A stretch of DNA of 64,000 nucleotides from Buxus sempervirens. Taxonomy: Eukaryota; Streptophyta; Magnoliopsida; Buxales; Buxaceae. The stretch's first letter is position 1; every line of letters starts with the position of its first letter. Positions 22,438 through 33,432 of this stretch are shown here, in pieces. The notes beneath the pieces were generated by a model. That model did no database searches and was not told the origin of the DNA. It worked only from the letters and a program-made list of their open reading frames with translations. Where the stretch lies: contig OX387194.1 in assembly GCA_947561395.2 (NCBI GenBank), positions 23,422,048-23,486,047 of the forward strand, read 5' to 3'. The translations under genes were made by a program, and so were the position numbers.

Positions 22438-24280
22438 TTGCTATGCTTAAAAGTCCTCTCTTGCAGCAACGGTTTATCACATTTGGAGAGAAAGAAAAAG
22501 GCGAATGTTTCAAAATAAGGCGATGCCTAGCGACAACCTTACTTCACTTATTATTGAGGACATAAGGTGTAAGTATGGGGCTTTCGTGGGTAAATTAAAG
22601 GACACTCCTAGTAACAGAGAAGTTTGTGATACCTGGGGAGTCTACCCCTCTCTCATTTTGTAATTTGTCTCTCTTGTTTAGTTTGACAGCTTTTGTTCCC
22701 ATTAGGGTCGTTCTTCTCTTTTTGTTACATGGTTTAGGTGGGTATACCCACTTTCTAGTCTTGTAAAGCCTCCCCTCTCTAAGGGGCTCTGGTTGGTCTC
22801 AACCTGTTTGGACATATCATTGTATATATCTATTTATCATTAATACATTTGGACTTATCTTCCAAAAAAAAAAAAAAAAACAGAAAACCATCGCATAAAA
22901 CTTAGTATTTGCAAAACAATAAACCCAAACCGATAACCAACATGTGTATCCCAATACACTCATCACAAGTCATTCCAACCAGAACAGCAACTCATGTAAT
23001 TTCAGTAGGTATCCCAACCCCAAAACAACAAACCTCATTAGCAGTAAAATCCTTTTACTCACACAAGAAAATTTACAATACTATTCAGCCCTTTGATATC
23101 AAACAAATCCAGATTGAACAGATTCATAATCAGAAAACAAATATAATACATAAAGAAGACTAACTCATTATCTTATAGTGTCAAGAACAGTAAACCTACC
23201 CAGATTCCTTCAAATCACACTTCGGAAACCTATAGAAATACCAAGAATTTGATTTAAGGCTCTCCCAATTGTTTTGAACAAATATAATATTTCTAATATC
23301 CTAATCTAGTCTTTGGGTAAGAGGTTGAAGTCTCAAAGTATCAAAAATTGGCTTGGATTGGTCAGAACCAACTTTCGGCAGATTTTAGTGGGTGCACTAA
23401 CCTCTGGCGCTTGCCGCGAGGTCGGCAAGAACTCGGCTTATACCAAATCAGCGTCTCACGCGGACTAAAAGACTAGGTGCAAGGTAAGCGCAAAATCGGT
23501 GAGACTAAAAATCATATCTAGTGCTGACTAATCCTCTTGGCGCTAGGAAGGCAACAAGTCGGTGGACACTACCTCCGACTCGCAACTCTTTGTTAATTGT
23601 TGATCTCCATGACTAACCGTATTTTTGACCTCTATAACTACTTTTCTATGCTTCTGCCATTACCAAAACACTTTTAAACATGATTCGGATTTAATCTAAA
23701 CAACTTTATAATCATGACTCTAAACCAATCAAATAACTCACGCTCGAAAAATATCTTATTCAGAAACCATGCTTTCGACTAAACTTAAAGATCGAAACCA
23801 ACTATAAATCAAAACGATGCTACTCACCTATTATTGAAGACTTTTCTTCTAGCTTCCAATCTGTTGACAATCTCCTCTGGAAAATCTAACGACCGATGAC
23901 CCAAGTCCAAGGTAGCCTCTAGGTTTTTATTCTCATCTAAACTCAGCCTCCGGCTTCTTTCTCTCCACCCGAAATTCTTAACCTAGTAATCTATTTATAG
24001 GCTTCGCGGAACCCTACCCTTGACCTAATTTATTTATACCCACCTTGACTTAACCCTTGAAATTTCATATTTACCCTCCCCTAAAGTTGAGGATAACATT
24101 AAACATTTACTTAAAATTTCTAATCACTACAACCTTTTTAAATTTAATACTCACTTACTTAATAAAAATTCAACCTATTGTTTGCTACCTAATGGCCGAA
24201 ATCTCCACTCACAATTTATTTAAATTAAATCTACTAGTTAATATTTTAATTAAATTCTTACTAAAAACTAGGGTTTTACA

Positions 24281-24330
24281 TTCTCCCCCCCCCCCCCCCC
24301 CCCTTCCAAAATTTCGTCCTCGAAATTTAA
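24281..24330 (-). other. T polypurine tract with G19 run
   Basis: Read on the minus strand: TTTCGAGGACGAAATTTTGG, then AA and a run of 19 G (24285-24303), then AGAA and the LTR start TGTAAAACCC. The phrase before the G run is typical of chromovirus 3' ends. The run is unusually long and probably expanded by slippage. Confidence 0.75.
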
Positions 24331-25560
24331 CACACTACTTCCATGCTATCCTTCAAAGTCAAATTTGAATTTCATATTTTATTTCAAAATCGATTCTCAA
24401 AATATTACTTAACTTAAAAATACTGTAGAAGAAATCCGCAAGTCTTCTATTTTCAATTTGTACATATAAACGCGTTCGCTTATATGCAAGTTTGAGCAGA
24501 AAATTGCAATTTCTACCAACTTTTAACTTATATATAACAAAACGTATCCACCATAAATATTTATACACACCCTATTCATACTAGTACATATCCCAATTTG
24601 CACAAGTTTCGCACTCAGTGTAGTTCCACGTGGTGCGCTGTTTTACCACACCTTGGCACGTTCCGCACGCAATTGGCTCAACAGGCATCAAACAATATCC
24701 GGCAATAGTAATTTAGTTATGCATTCATCCTTGATTATTATTATACGATCACATAATTTATCGCACCAATTCTACTCATACACATGCAACCATTAATATT
24801 TATAAAAAACCGACCTGTGAATTTTCGGAATCCCGACTTAAGTCTTTATGTAGTCTGGATTATTATTTCAGATAACATTTAACTTTCTTTGACATTTTTT
24901 GTTAATTTAGGTTTTAATTTAAACCAGATGCATTCAACCTATTTATTACTAAGTCCGTAAAATGGAACCTAACTGTTGCTTAATTATAGCTAATCCTTCT
25001 TGCACATTAAACTTTTTTGAAAAAAAAATTTTTGCTTGGGAAGATTGGGCGCCCACCTCATGAGTTTCCACCAAGCAAATTGGGTTTTAAACCCAACTGG
25101 CTCTAACTCAAATCAACCGACCCGTCGGTTCTTGAAGAGACTCAAAAATATTTTATATAAACCCCAAACTAAACCACGAACTCTCGCTCGACCATTTTCT
25201 CTCTGCCGCCACGCTCTCTTCACTCGGTGACAACTCTTCTCTCTCGGCGATAGCTCTTCCCAACCAGTAATCGATTGATAACTCTTCTCTTGGTCGCTAC
25301 TCACAGGTACGCACCCAACTTAACATGCTTGATTCAAAAATGGTTTCCAACATTTCCAAAACAACCTGCGGCTAGGGCAAATTTTCAGAAAATTCGATTT
25401 CGCTCAAAATTTTGGGCATTTGTTTAACTTCTTTCCTTCATCCTTTATTCCACTCTTATTGTTGATTTGGACTGATTTTAGTTGATGTATTCTGCATTTA
25501 CCACTCTTGACATGAAAACCCCCAATTCTTTGCTTGCGGCAAACCGCGCACACACTCTGC
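24331..25560. other. T interior, promoter region of antisense gene
   Basis: There is no coding frame. It is AT-rich up to about 25020, followed by palindromes (25034-25130), a TATA box (25154-25161) and a pyrimidine-rich probable 5'-UTR exon ending at a splice donor (25307). Confidence 0.5.
25034..25161 (+). promoter_or_regulatory. Palindrome cluster and TATA box of T antisense gene
   Basis: Four inverted repeats are packed in 97 bp: GCTTGG (25034) with CCAAGC (25071); TGGGCGCCCA, a perfect palindrome at 25046-25055; TTGGGTTT-T-AAACCCAA at 25080-25096; AACCGAC-CC-GTCGGTT at 25115-25130. TATATAAA follows at 25154-25161, 24 bp later. The direction agrees with the plus-strand pseudogene downstream. 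Confidence 0.6.
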
Positions 25561-27720
25561 TGTAAAACTCCAAATTTTCTACATGATTTTTATTTTATGA
25601 GAATTAATAAACTATGCCTGTAGGAAAACTTGGTGGGTGAACATGCACCAAATCAGGGGTTTAAAACTTGTCGAGCGGCAAAGTATATATAAAGTAAGTA
25701 TAAATACTTAGCGTATTTAGACTCGTAGGTTTTCATTTTCGCATCCTTGAGTTGAGAAGAGATTTCGGCTAGTGATCTAGGGTTTTGGGAGAGAAGAAGA
25801 CTGGGTGTTCCTGCCGATCAAAGTGTTCAGCATCAAGGGTGTTCAGAAGAAAACCACTTACGAACAAAAGGAAACTGGGTGGCGATCGACTGTGCGACTT
25901 GCTGTTCGAGGAGTTGCTGTTGCAAGGCTTTGGAGCGTATAAAGGTGAGTAGCATCGTTTTGATTTATCGTTGGCTTTGATCTCTATGATTTGCCGAAAG
26001 CATGATTTCTGAATAACATATGTTCGAGCGTGAGTTTGTTTGATGGGTTTAGAAGTCATGATTTTAAAGTTATTTAGATTAAATCTGAAATATGTTTAAA
26101 GGTGTTTTGGTAATGGTAGAAGCATAGATGAGTGGTTACAGAGGTCAAAAATAAGGTCAGTCATGGAGTTCTGAGATTAACAGAGAGTCGTGAGTCGGAG
26201 GTAGGGTCCGCCGACTTGGCGCCTACCTAGCGCCAAGTGGAAGAGTCAGCGCAACCTAAGTTCGTTGTTCTCGCCGAGTTCGCGCTTAGCTCGCACCAAC
26301 CAAGCGCAAAGTGTTTTCTTGTCTCGCCGAGTTCGCACTTGCTTCTCGCCAATTAATTTGAGTTAGCGCGAGATGTTGTTTAGTATACGCTGAGTCCACG
26401 CCGACCTCACGCCAAGCGCCAGAGGTCAGCACACCCAATAGAATTTTCCGAAAGTTAGTTTTGGCCAATCCAAGCCAATTTTTGATACTTTGAGACCTCA
26501 AACTCATACCCAAAGACTAGATTAGGATATTAGAAATATTATATCTGTTCAAAAGAATTGGGAGGGTATTCAATCAAATTCTGGGTATTTCTATAACTTG
26601 TCGAAGGGTGAATAGAAGGAATCTGGGTAGGTTATTGCTGTTCATGATCCTATAAGTAAATGAGCCAGTTTGGTTATGTATTTTATTTGTTTTCTGATTT
26701 TGAATTTGTATAATCTGATTTTGTTCGATATCAAAGGACTGAATAGTCTTGAAAATGTCTTGTGTGAGTAAGAGGATTTTACCGCAATGAGTTTGTTGTT
26801 GTGAGGTTGGGATACCTACTGAATTTATATGAATTGATGTTCTGGTTGGAACAATTTGTGATGAGTGTATTGGGATACACAGGATGGTAATCAGTGTGGG
26901 TTATTGTTTTGCAATTACGGAGTTTTGTGAACTTGTTAATTTGGTTTTGGGTTTAGCTTCCCTTGGATCCAAGTTAAGCTTAGTAATGTGATGGTATTTG
27001 TTTGTTGGTGTAATTTCATGGCCTTGTGTGTTGCCATGACCGGTGTAGAGCAACTAGATACCCTAAGTAGGACTAGTTGTCAGTGCCGATACCCGGAGTA
27101 GGCCGGAATTGGATGACGATACCCTGAGTAGGCCGTTATTTCAGAATGTCCGATACCCTGAGTAGGTCGGAACTGTGTAAATGGAGGTGTGGAGTGTCTC
27201 CTTGGCATGTAAATTAACCAATTTGAGCAATATGCATGACATTGACCTTTCGTTGATTTATCGATACTATGGTTGTTTATTTGTTGGTTATTTATCAAAG
27301 CATGTTTATAACTGTGGATAACTATTTTTGATGCATATGTTACTCGCTGAGATATTCGTATCTCATTCCTTCGTTGTTGTTTGTTTTTAGATATTCGTGG
27401 TGAGGTGCCTTCTGGGGTAGATCCGACTAACACATATAGAGAGGAAGACTATTACTATCATTCATATAGACTATTAGGTTTATTATAGATTGAAACTTTG
27501 ATACATTTGTTTTGGGAAATGTAATAAGGTAGTTATTTGGAATCATTTGATTTTAAATTGAAGATTATATTAGACTTCTTAGATAAGAATTTAAAATCGT
27601 GCACTCTGATATGGTATTAATTGTGTGATTATCTAGCGATCACATTTATTTGGATCCTTACCTAACCCTCTGTGAGACGTGTTATGTCTTTAATGAACAA
27701 CACGGATCCAAGGCGTTACA
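25561..27720 (+). repeat. Solo LTR related to the T LTRs
   Basis: It starts TGTAAAACTCC and ends GGCGTTACA. It matches the reverse complement of the T LTRs over long stretches (for example 26040-26170 against 23590-23720 inverted), but is clearly diverged. Flanking 5-mers are TCTGC (25556-25560) and TTTGC (27721-27725), a duplication with one mismatch. TATATATAAA is at 25684-25693. A GC-rich patch at 26206-26430 includes CTTGGCGC/GCGCCAAG (26214-26236). There is no internal region, hence a solo LTR. Confidence 0.75.
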
Positions 27721-28142
27721 TTTGCGGCTTGGGTTTTCTCTGCAAAAAAAAAAATTTTTTTTTTCAATTCCTTGAACAAAGATTCAGGTTCTCTTGTGTA
27801 ATAATCTATTAACATAAATTTTTTTATTAGTTATCACTTGCACCAAAATCCCCAACTTCCTGGTCACGGCCGACTGTGCGCTGAGTGCTTCTGACTGAGC
27901 GGCACTCATCCGACCTTGGCGCACCCCAAAAGTTTCCCAAATTGTTTTCTTCTTCAATTCTCTACAATGATCTTAGCTTTAAATTTTTATTGTCGCTCTG
28001 TTTTAATCTTTATACCTTTTTATCGGAACTTGCTCTTTAGTTCCTCTTTATTTGCGGTAATTAAATGTTATTATTTAGTAATCCTGTTTTCTTTTGTTCT
28101 TGTTATTTTTCTATTCCCAATTCGTTTGGTTTCAACTCTTAG
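27721..28142. other. T interior, intron remainder
   Basis: No coding frame is credible. It contains an A/T homopolymer stretch at about 27744-27764 and the T-rich tract leading to the acceptor at 28142. Confidence 0.5.
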
Positions 28143-29659
28143 ATGACTAGGACCTCTTCCAGAAATCCCTCTAAGAGGGCTACAGTTGAGCCTAGAGATG
28201 ATAGGTTTCTTTCAGACGGGGAGAGGGAGATATATGAGAGATATTTGTAGCATCGGGCTGTTCTAGTTGAGAGGGAGGTTAGGTTTGAGGACTTTGCCCC
28301 TTCTATAAAGGATATTTTCCGAGTCCACGGGTGGCTACCCGTTTTCCATGGCTTTACTCCCACTTGTGAGGAGCAAGTGCGGGAGTTTTACAGTAATATC
28401 CATGACATCTCTCCCGATCGTACCTCCTTCCATGTTCATATCAGAGGTACCCGTTTTCTGATTTCTCCTGACTTCATAGCTGCCAACCTTCGTGTTCTTA
28501 GGGTAGAGCACCCAGTCTACCCTTACTCCAGTGAGACTATGCCCGACTATTCTGCTATCTCCACTTTTCTTACGGGTCAGGCGACAGAGTATACTGGAGT
28601 GGGTCCCCTCCATACCTCTGAATTCTCTACCGACACATACATCCTTTCGAGGATCGTCTTTACCGATCTTTGGCCTGTTTCTCATTTTTCTTCTCTCCCC
28701 AGCTCTCGCTCACTATTTCTTTACGCCATACGGAGGGGCGATTCCATCGACCTTCCTTCGGTGATCATCTCCATTATGCTTGGGGTTTATGATGCTCGTA
28801 GGTGATCTATGGCCTTACCCTACGGTTGTTTGATATCTAGGCTCATTTCCGCTTCCCCGGCTCAGTATCCCAGTTTCACTGCTTTGGCTCCTAGCCAGCC
28901 CATTTGCAGAGCCACCATGAGTATCACTCGTGCTAGGAGGGCTATTGATACTGCTGCTGCTGAGCCTCGCCCCCTGTTCCTTCGACTTCCATTTCTGCTC
29001 CGGTTGTTGCTCCCCCTTTATCTGATATTCCATCTTCTTCTTCGCTGCCCCCTTCCACGGATATTCCATCTTCTTCTTCTTTGCCCCCTTCCACGGATAT
29101 TCCATCTTCTTCTTCTCTTCCTCCTTCCACCCATATTCCATTTTCTGCTTATTTCCCCCCTTTCACTGACTTCCCATCTTCTTCTATTCCCACTTCTTCT
29201 GATGCTCCCCCTGCTCCTTCTTCTGATCCTTCTCCATCTACTATTGCAAGTCTTTCTGCTCTCGTTTCTACATTGACAGGTGAGGTGAGGACATTGCAGG
29301 AAGTAGTGAGGGCGATGGGCTTTCACATGATCCACACAGTGTAGCACATGGGCGAGATGTCGAGGGCTCAGACAGCGATACAGGTGTCGATGGGATGGTC
29401 GATATCGACCCTACGGGGCCATGTACAGTTTATGCATGCCACCCACCACCGATTCCTGCAGTGTTTCCTGGACGTCGACGTGTCCAGTTTTGAGGCTGCC
29501 GCGGATGATGATACTGGTGACAGGGGACCTAGAGGAGGTGATGATGATGAGGCTGGAGGGGATGGTGGTGGAGCTAGTGCGGCTGGGGCTGGAGATGGTG
29601 ACGCAGACTTGGGAGAGGGTATCGGCGATGGAGGAGACGATGCAGGACCTTCTAGCTGA
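28143..29659 (+). pseudogene. Antisense extra ORF of T, putative plant transposon-protein type
   Basis: The ATG directly follows a splice acceptor. The conceptual product has a basic N-terminus (MTRTSSRNPSKR), a domain with FRVHGWLPV, REFYSNI, HVHIRGTRF and LPYGCLI segments resembling the putative plant transposon-protein family found beside plant retroelements, then a Ser/Pro/Thr-rich linker with a tandem (TDIPSSSSLPPS, about 29045-29130), a short helix-forming segment (LSALVSTLTGEV) and an acidic Gly/Asp-rich tail. In-frame stops are at 28248-28250 (TAG) and 28803-28805 (TGA), a frameshift lies near 28970, and another stop is near 29342. It lies antisense to T. Family assignment is by resemblance; function is unknown. 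Confidence 0.6.
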
Positions 29660-29682
29660 CTTTTTATTTCTTGGAGTCTTTG

Positions 29683-29685
<3 letters not shown>

Positions 29686-29713
<28 letters not shown>

Positions 29714-29750
29714 TTCTAGTTTGGTTGTACTCCAAACCTTGTACTTGGGC

Positions 29751-29792
<42 letters not shown>
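29686..29792. repeat. Microsatellites (TTA)n and (TA)n
   Basis: A TTA run lies at about 29686-29714 and a TA run at about 29753-29792, just downstream of the antisense pseudogene. Confidence 0.9.
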
Positions 29793-29796
<4 letters not shown>

Positions 29797-30178
29797 ATCC
29801 TTTTGTTCATTAACTGACTATTTTAATTTCGTCTCATTGTTCCTACAGGGAAAATTCATTTTGCTTTTATTCGAAATTTACACTGCCAATTTATCTAACC
29901 GATTATCAATATAATATTTGCCACTAATATAGATCAGAATCTTTACTCTTTATTTGGCATATGTACATCATATCATATCAGGTTAATCATAACGCAAAGA
30001 AACAAATAACCTAATAGTAAGAATATTTATTTCAGTCAGACTCGAAGAAAACACTCACATCCTATTTTTCCTATTTCAAGAGTGCTATCTAACGAACTCA
30101 CAACTCCCAAGGCCATCCTAAGGTTCCTATTCCTATATCATGTCTCCTTGCAAAACTCTGATAGTCTCTAATACCATC
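29793..30178 (-). other. T leader with initiator-Met primer site
   Basis: Non-coding. The minus strand adjoining the 5' LTR reads GA then TGGTATTAGAGA (30165-30176), 10 of 12 matches to the tRNA-iMet primer site TGGTATCAGAGC. This fixes the right LTR as the 5' LTR. Confidence 0.65.
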
Positions 30179-32608
30179 TGTAATGCCCCAAATCCGAGTT
30201 ACGTAGAAAACCCATAACTCGTCTCCAGAGGTTATTATGTAACGCAGGACCGCAATATCAGAGTGAAGGAAAAAAATGAATATAACAATAACTATAAAAC
30301 AGAGTGCACTAAAATAATCCCAAATTAATAAACTCACATGCCAAGTAACTACCCGCAAGTATCGCTCTCCAAGAATATCTGAAAACAAAACAAAAATAAA
30401 GGAATGAGATACGAATATCTCAGCGAGCAGCACATGCATGCACAAATACATTTTCATAATTGTAAAATATGGATCGAATAATACACAAGTAACGTTAGCA
30501 ATAACACGATTAATCCGACTAAACTCACAGTAATTCATCAGGCAAATGATATAGCTAATGCAAAGCAAATATGTAATTCGATCTGAGTACGGTTGTCAAC
30601 TAATCCAAACAATTACAAAATCCAATATCATCATAAAACCGCATCTTGAGAAAATCGAATTTCTACAACAATCCAATAATATATCTCATGCCAACTAAAA
30701 CAAAACCCAACATTTGGTCAATGTCATGTAGTTGTTTAGATTGGTTAATCAACATGCCAGAGCGACATCCACACCTCCATGTACACAGTTCCGACCTACT
30801 CAGGGTTTCGGATACTCTGAAATGACGGCCTACTCAGGGTTTTGTCATCCAATGCCGGCCTACTTAGGGTTTCGCCATTGACAACCAGGCCTACTCAGGG
30901 TATCTGGCTGCTCTACCCCGGTCGTGGCAACACTCCATGGCGATGCCATTACCCCAATTAAACATATACATCACATTACTAAGCTTAAACTCTTGATCCA
31001 GGACTAGCTAAACCAAAACAGAAAACCATCGCATAAAACTTAGTATTTGCAAAACAATAAACCCACACCGATTACCATCATGTGTATCCCAATACACTCG
31101 TCACAAGTCATTCCAACCAGAAAAGCAACTCATGTAATTTCAGTAGGTATCCCAACCCCAAAACAACAAACCTCATTAGCAGTAAAATCCTTTTACTCAC
31201 ACAAGAAAATTTACAATACTATTCAGCCCTTTGATATCAAACAAATCCAGATTAAACAGATTCATAATCAGAAAACAAATATAATACATAAAGAAGACTA
31301 ACTCATTATCTTATAGTGTCATGAACAGTAAACCTTCCCAGATTCCTTCAAATCACACTTCGAAAACCTATATAAATACCAAGAATTTGATTTAACGCTC
31401 TCCCAATTGTTTTGAACAGATATAATATTTCTGATATCCTAATCTAGTCTTTGGGTAAGAGGTTGAAGTCTCAAAGTATCAAAAATTGGCTTGGATTGGT
31501 CAGAACCAACTTTCGGCGGATTTTAGTGGGTGCGTTGATCTCTAGCGCTTGGCGCGAGGTCAGCGAGAACTCGGCGTATACCAAATCAGTGTCTCATGCG
31601 GACTAAAAGACTTGGCGCAAGGTAAGCACGAACTCGGCGAGACTAAAAATCATATCTCGCACTGACTAATCCTCTTGGCGCTAGGTAGGCACCAAGTCGG
31701 CGGATTGTATCATGCTTAACGTTGGGCTTTGCCTTCTTTTGTGAGCTTGATTGTATCATGCTTCTCTAGTAAGGTGCTGAATGCTCCTTACTTTGTTTGG
31801 TGGGTATGCCCACTCTTTGCTTGTACATGTTTTTCTTTTGCTTTCTCTTATTAATGGAATCTTTCTTATTTTCCAAAAAAAAAAAGTCGGCGGACACTAC
31901 CTCCGACTCGCGACTCTCTGTTAACTATTGATCTCCATGACTGACCGTATTTTTGACCTCTGTAACTACTTTTCTATGCTTCTACCATTACCAAAACACT
32001 TTTAAACATGATTCGGATTTAATCTAAACAACTTTATAATCATGACTCTAAACCCATCAAATAACTCACGCTCGAAAAATATCTTATTCAGAAACCATGC
32101 TTTCGACTAAACTTAAAGATCGAAACCAACTATAAATCAAAACGATGCTACTCACCTATTATTGAAGACTTTTCTTCTAGCTTCCAATCTGTTGACAATC
32201 TCCTCCGGAAAATCTAACGACCGATGACCCAAGTCCAAGATAGCCTCTAGGTTTTTATTCTCATCTAAACTCAACCTCCAGCTTCTTTCTCTCCACCCAA
32301 AATTCTTAACCTAGTAATCTATTTATAGGCTTCATGGAACCCTACCCTTGACCTAATTCATTTATACCCACCTTGACTTAACCCTTGAAATTTTATATTT
32401 ACCCTCCCCTAAAGTTGAGGATAACATTAAACATTTACTTCAAATTTCTAATCACTACAACATTTTTAAATTTAATACTCACTTACTTAATAAAAATTCA
32501 ACCTATTGTTTGCTACCTAATGGCCGAAATCTCCACTCACAATTTATTTAAATTAAATCTACTAGTTAATATTTTAATTAAATTCTTACTAAAAATTGGG
32601 GTTTTACA
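30179..32608 (-). repeat. T 5' LTR
   Basis: It aligns with the dispersed pieces of the left LTR throughout. It is interrupted only by the LINE fragment 31705-31885. It is followed directly by the TSD copy TCGGT (32609-32613) and then H gag. Confidence 0.9.
31705..31885 (+). mobile_element. Very short 5'-truncated LINE
   Basis: A 181-bp insertion lies between GTCGGCGGA copies (31696-31704 and 31886-31894), with the same 3' end as the larger LINEs: hairpin at 31800-31813 and TTTCC followed by poly(A). It contains TTGTATCATGCTT twice. Confidence 0.88.
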
Positions 32609-32613
32609 TCGGT

Positions 32614-33432
32614 GTTAAATTTAAAGTGCTCAAGGAAGGTGCTTGCCAGGTCATCCCAAGTCCTGATTCGGCTCCTATCAAGACTAGCAAACCACTTCTG
32701 TGCCGACCCTATCAGTGAGCGTTGAAAGGATTGAATCATGATCCTTTCATCATGTGCATATTGGCACATATCTCCATAATACGCTCGTAGATGCAACAGT
32801 GGACAGCCACTTCCGTCAAATTTCACCAAGTCTGGACATTTGAATTTTGGTGGGAGTTGCAAATCAGGGAAAAATCCCAGTTTGTCTAGTGAGGCTTCTT
32901 TTGGCACAGGACCTCGATTCACATTCTACATTTGTTCCTTTAGGGCCTGTAAATTGGCTTGCATCTTGGCCGTGACACCCGCTGCTTCCTGTGCTCGGTA
33001 CCACTCTTCTTCTTTGTGCCCCATTCCTTGTAGCATTATTTGTTGCTGTGGGATGGCAGGGGGCACTGGAATCTGCAGCTGCTATACTGGCTGAGCTGGC
33101 AGAGCTTGTGGGATTGGCTGCTTGGGCAAATGTGAGTTTTGCTGCAGAGGAACTGGTGGTAGCTCTTCTGGAGGGATTGGCAGTGGTTGAGGAACTGGTT
33201 GCTGTGGTTGTGGCGCTAGTGGTTGCAATGGAGGTATTGGCTACTGTGGTGGAGGTACTGGCAGCTGTTGTTGTGGTGCTTGGAGTCTGTCTATCTGTTG
33301 CATCATTGCTGCCATCATGGCCGTCATGTTGGCCATTTGTTGGTTAAGACCAGTGATCACTGGATGGTCTTCTAGTTTCTCTTGCTCCTGGGGTGGAAGT
33401 GGAGCTGGTGCTTGTCCTTCAGTAGGATCCAT
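32614..33432 (-). pseudogene. H gag, N-terminal part, broken
   Basis: The ATG at 33432 begins MDPTEGQ. There follows a Gln/Met-rich segment, a long Pro/Gln-rich linker, then a Tat-type gag core (FKCPDLVKFDG, HLRAYYGDM, FQRSLIGSAQKWF, TWDDLASTFLEHF). Three in-frame TAG codons lie at 33241-33243, 33082-33084 and 32926-32928, in Gln-rich surroundings where CAG is the likely ancestor. The frame continues after the T insertion at 15125. Confidence 0.82.

Larger units (their letters stand above)
19689..22880 (+). mobile_element. Second 5'-truncated LINE, rearranged and decayed
   Basis: The insertion is flanked by CAGAAAACCATC at 19677-19688 and 22881-22892. The poly(A) tail runs 22864-22880. The intact target is visible near 31017 in the other T LTR. 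The endonuclease is missing. The 5' part carries a direct duplication (19689-19934 and 19985-20230). Confidence 0.92.
15131..24280 (-). repeat. T 3' LTR (interrupted by two LINEs)
   Basis: LTR sequence is at 15131-15380, 19088-19676 and 22893-24280 (one TSD copy counted at each LINE), matching 30179-32608 in order and orientation. The LINEs removed, it is about 2.2 kb. A minus-strand TATA (GCCTATAAATAG) lies near 23988-24003. The copies differ by scattered substitutions, clearly more than the Athila LTRs, so T is older. Confidence 0.88.
25307..28142 (+). other. Predicted 5'-UTR intron of T antisense gene
   Basis: The donor is CACAG|GTACGC. The acceptor lies in a T-rich tract ending CTCTTAG, immediately followed by ATG at 28143. 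It now contains the solo LTR 25561-27720; without it the intron would be about 0.67 kb. This is a prediction from splice signals only. Confidence 0.45.
15131..32608 (-). mobile_element. Element T: LTR element without gag-pol, chromovirus-like ends
   Basis: A 17.5-kb unit is flanked by the perfect duplication TCGGT (15126-15130 and 32609-32613) and inserted in H gag. The 3' LTR is at left (15131-24280, swollen by two LINEs) and the 5' LTR is at right (30179-32608). On the minus strand the LTR ends are TGTAAAACCC and the mirror of TGTAACACCCC. A degenerate initiator-Met primer site (30165-30176) and a G-rich polypurine tract preceded by a TTTCGAGGACGAAATTT phrase (24281-24330) fit Tekay/Del-type chromoviruses. 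The interior holds no gag or pol. It carries an antisense pseudogene (28143-29659) and a solo LTR. This is a non-autonomous derivative or a distinct family. Confidence 0.85.

Noticed and set aside
28815-29347. Minus-strand Lys/Glu-rich frames
   Set aside because: They are the complement of the Ser/Pro-rich tandem in the antisense pseudogene; low complexity only.
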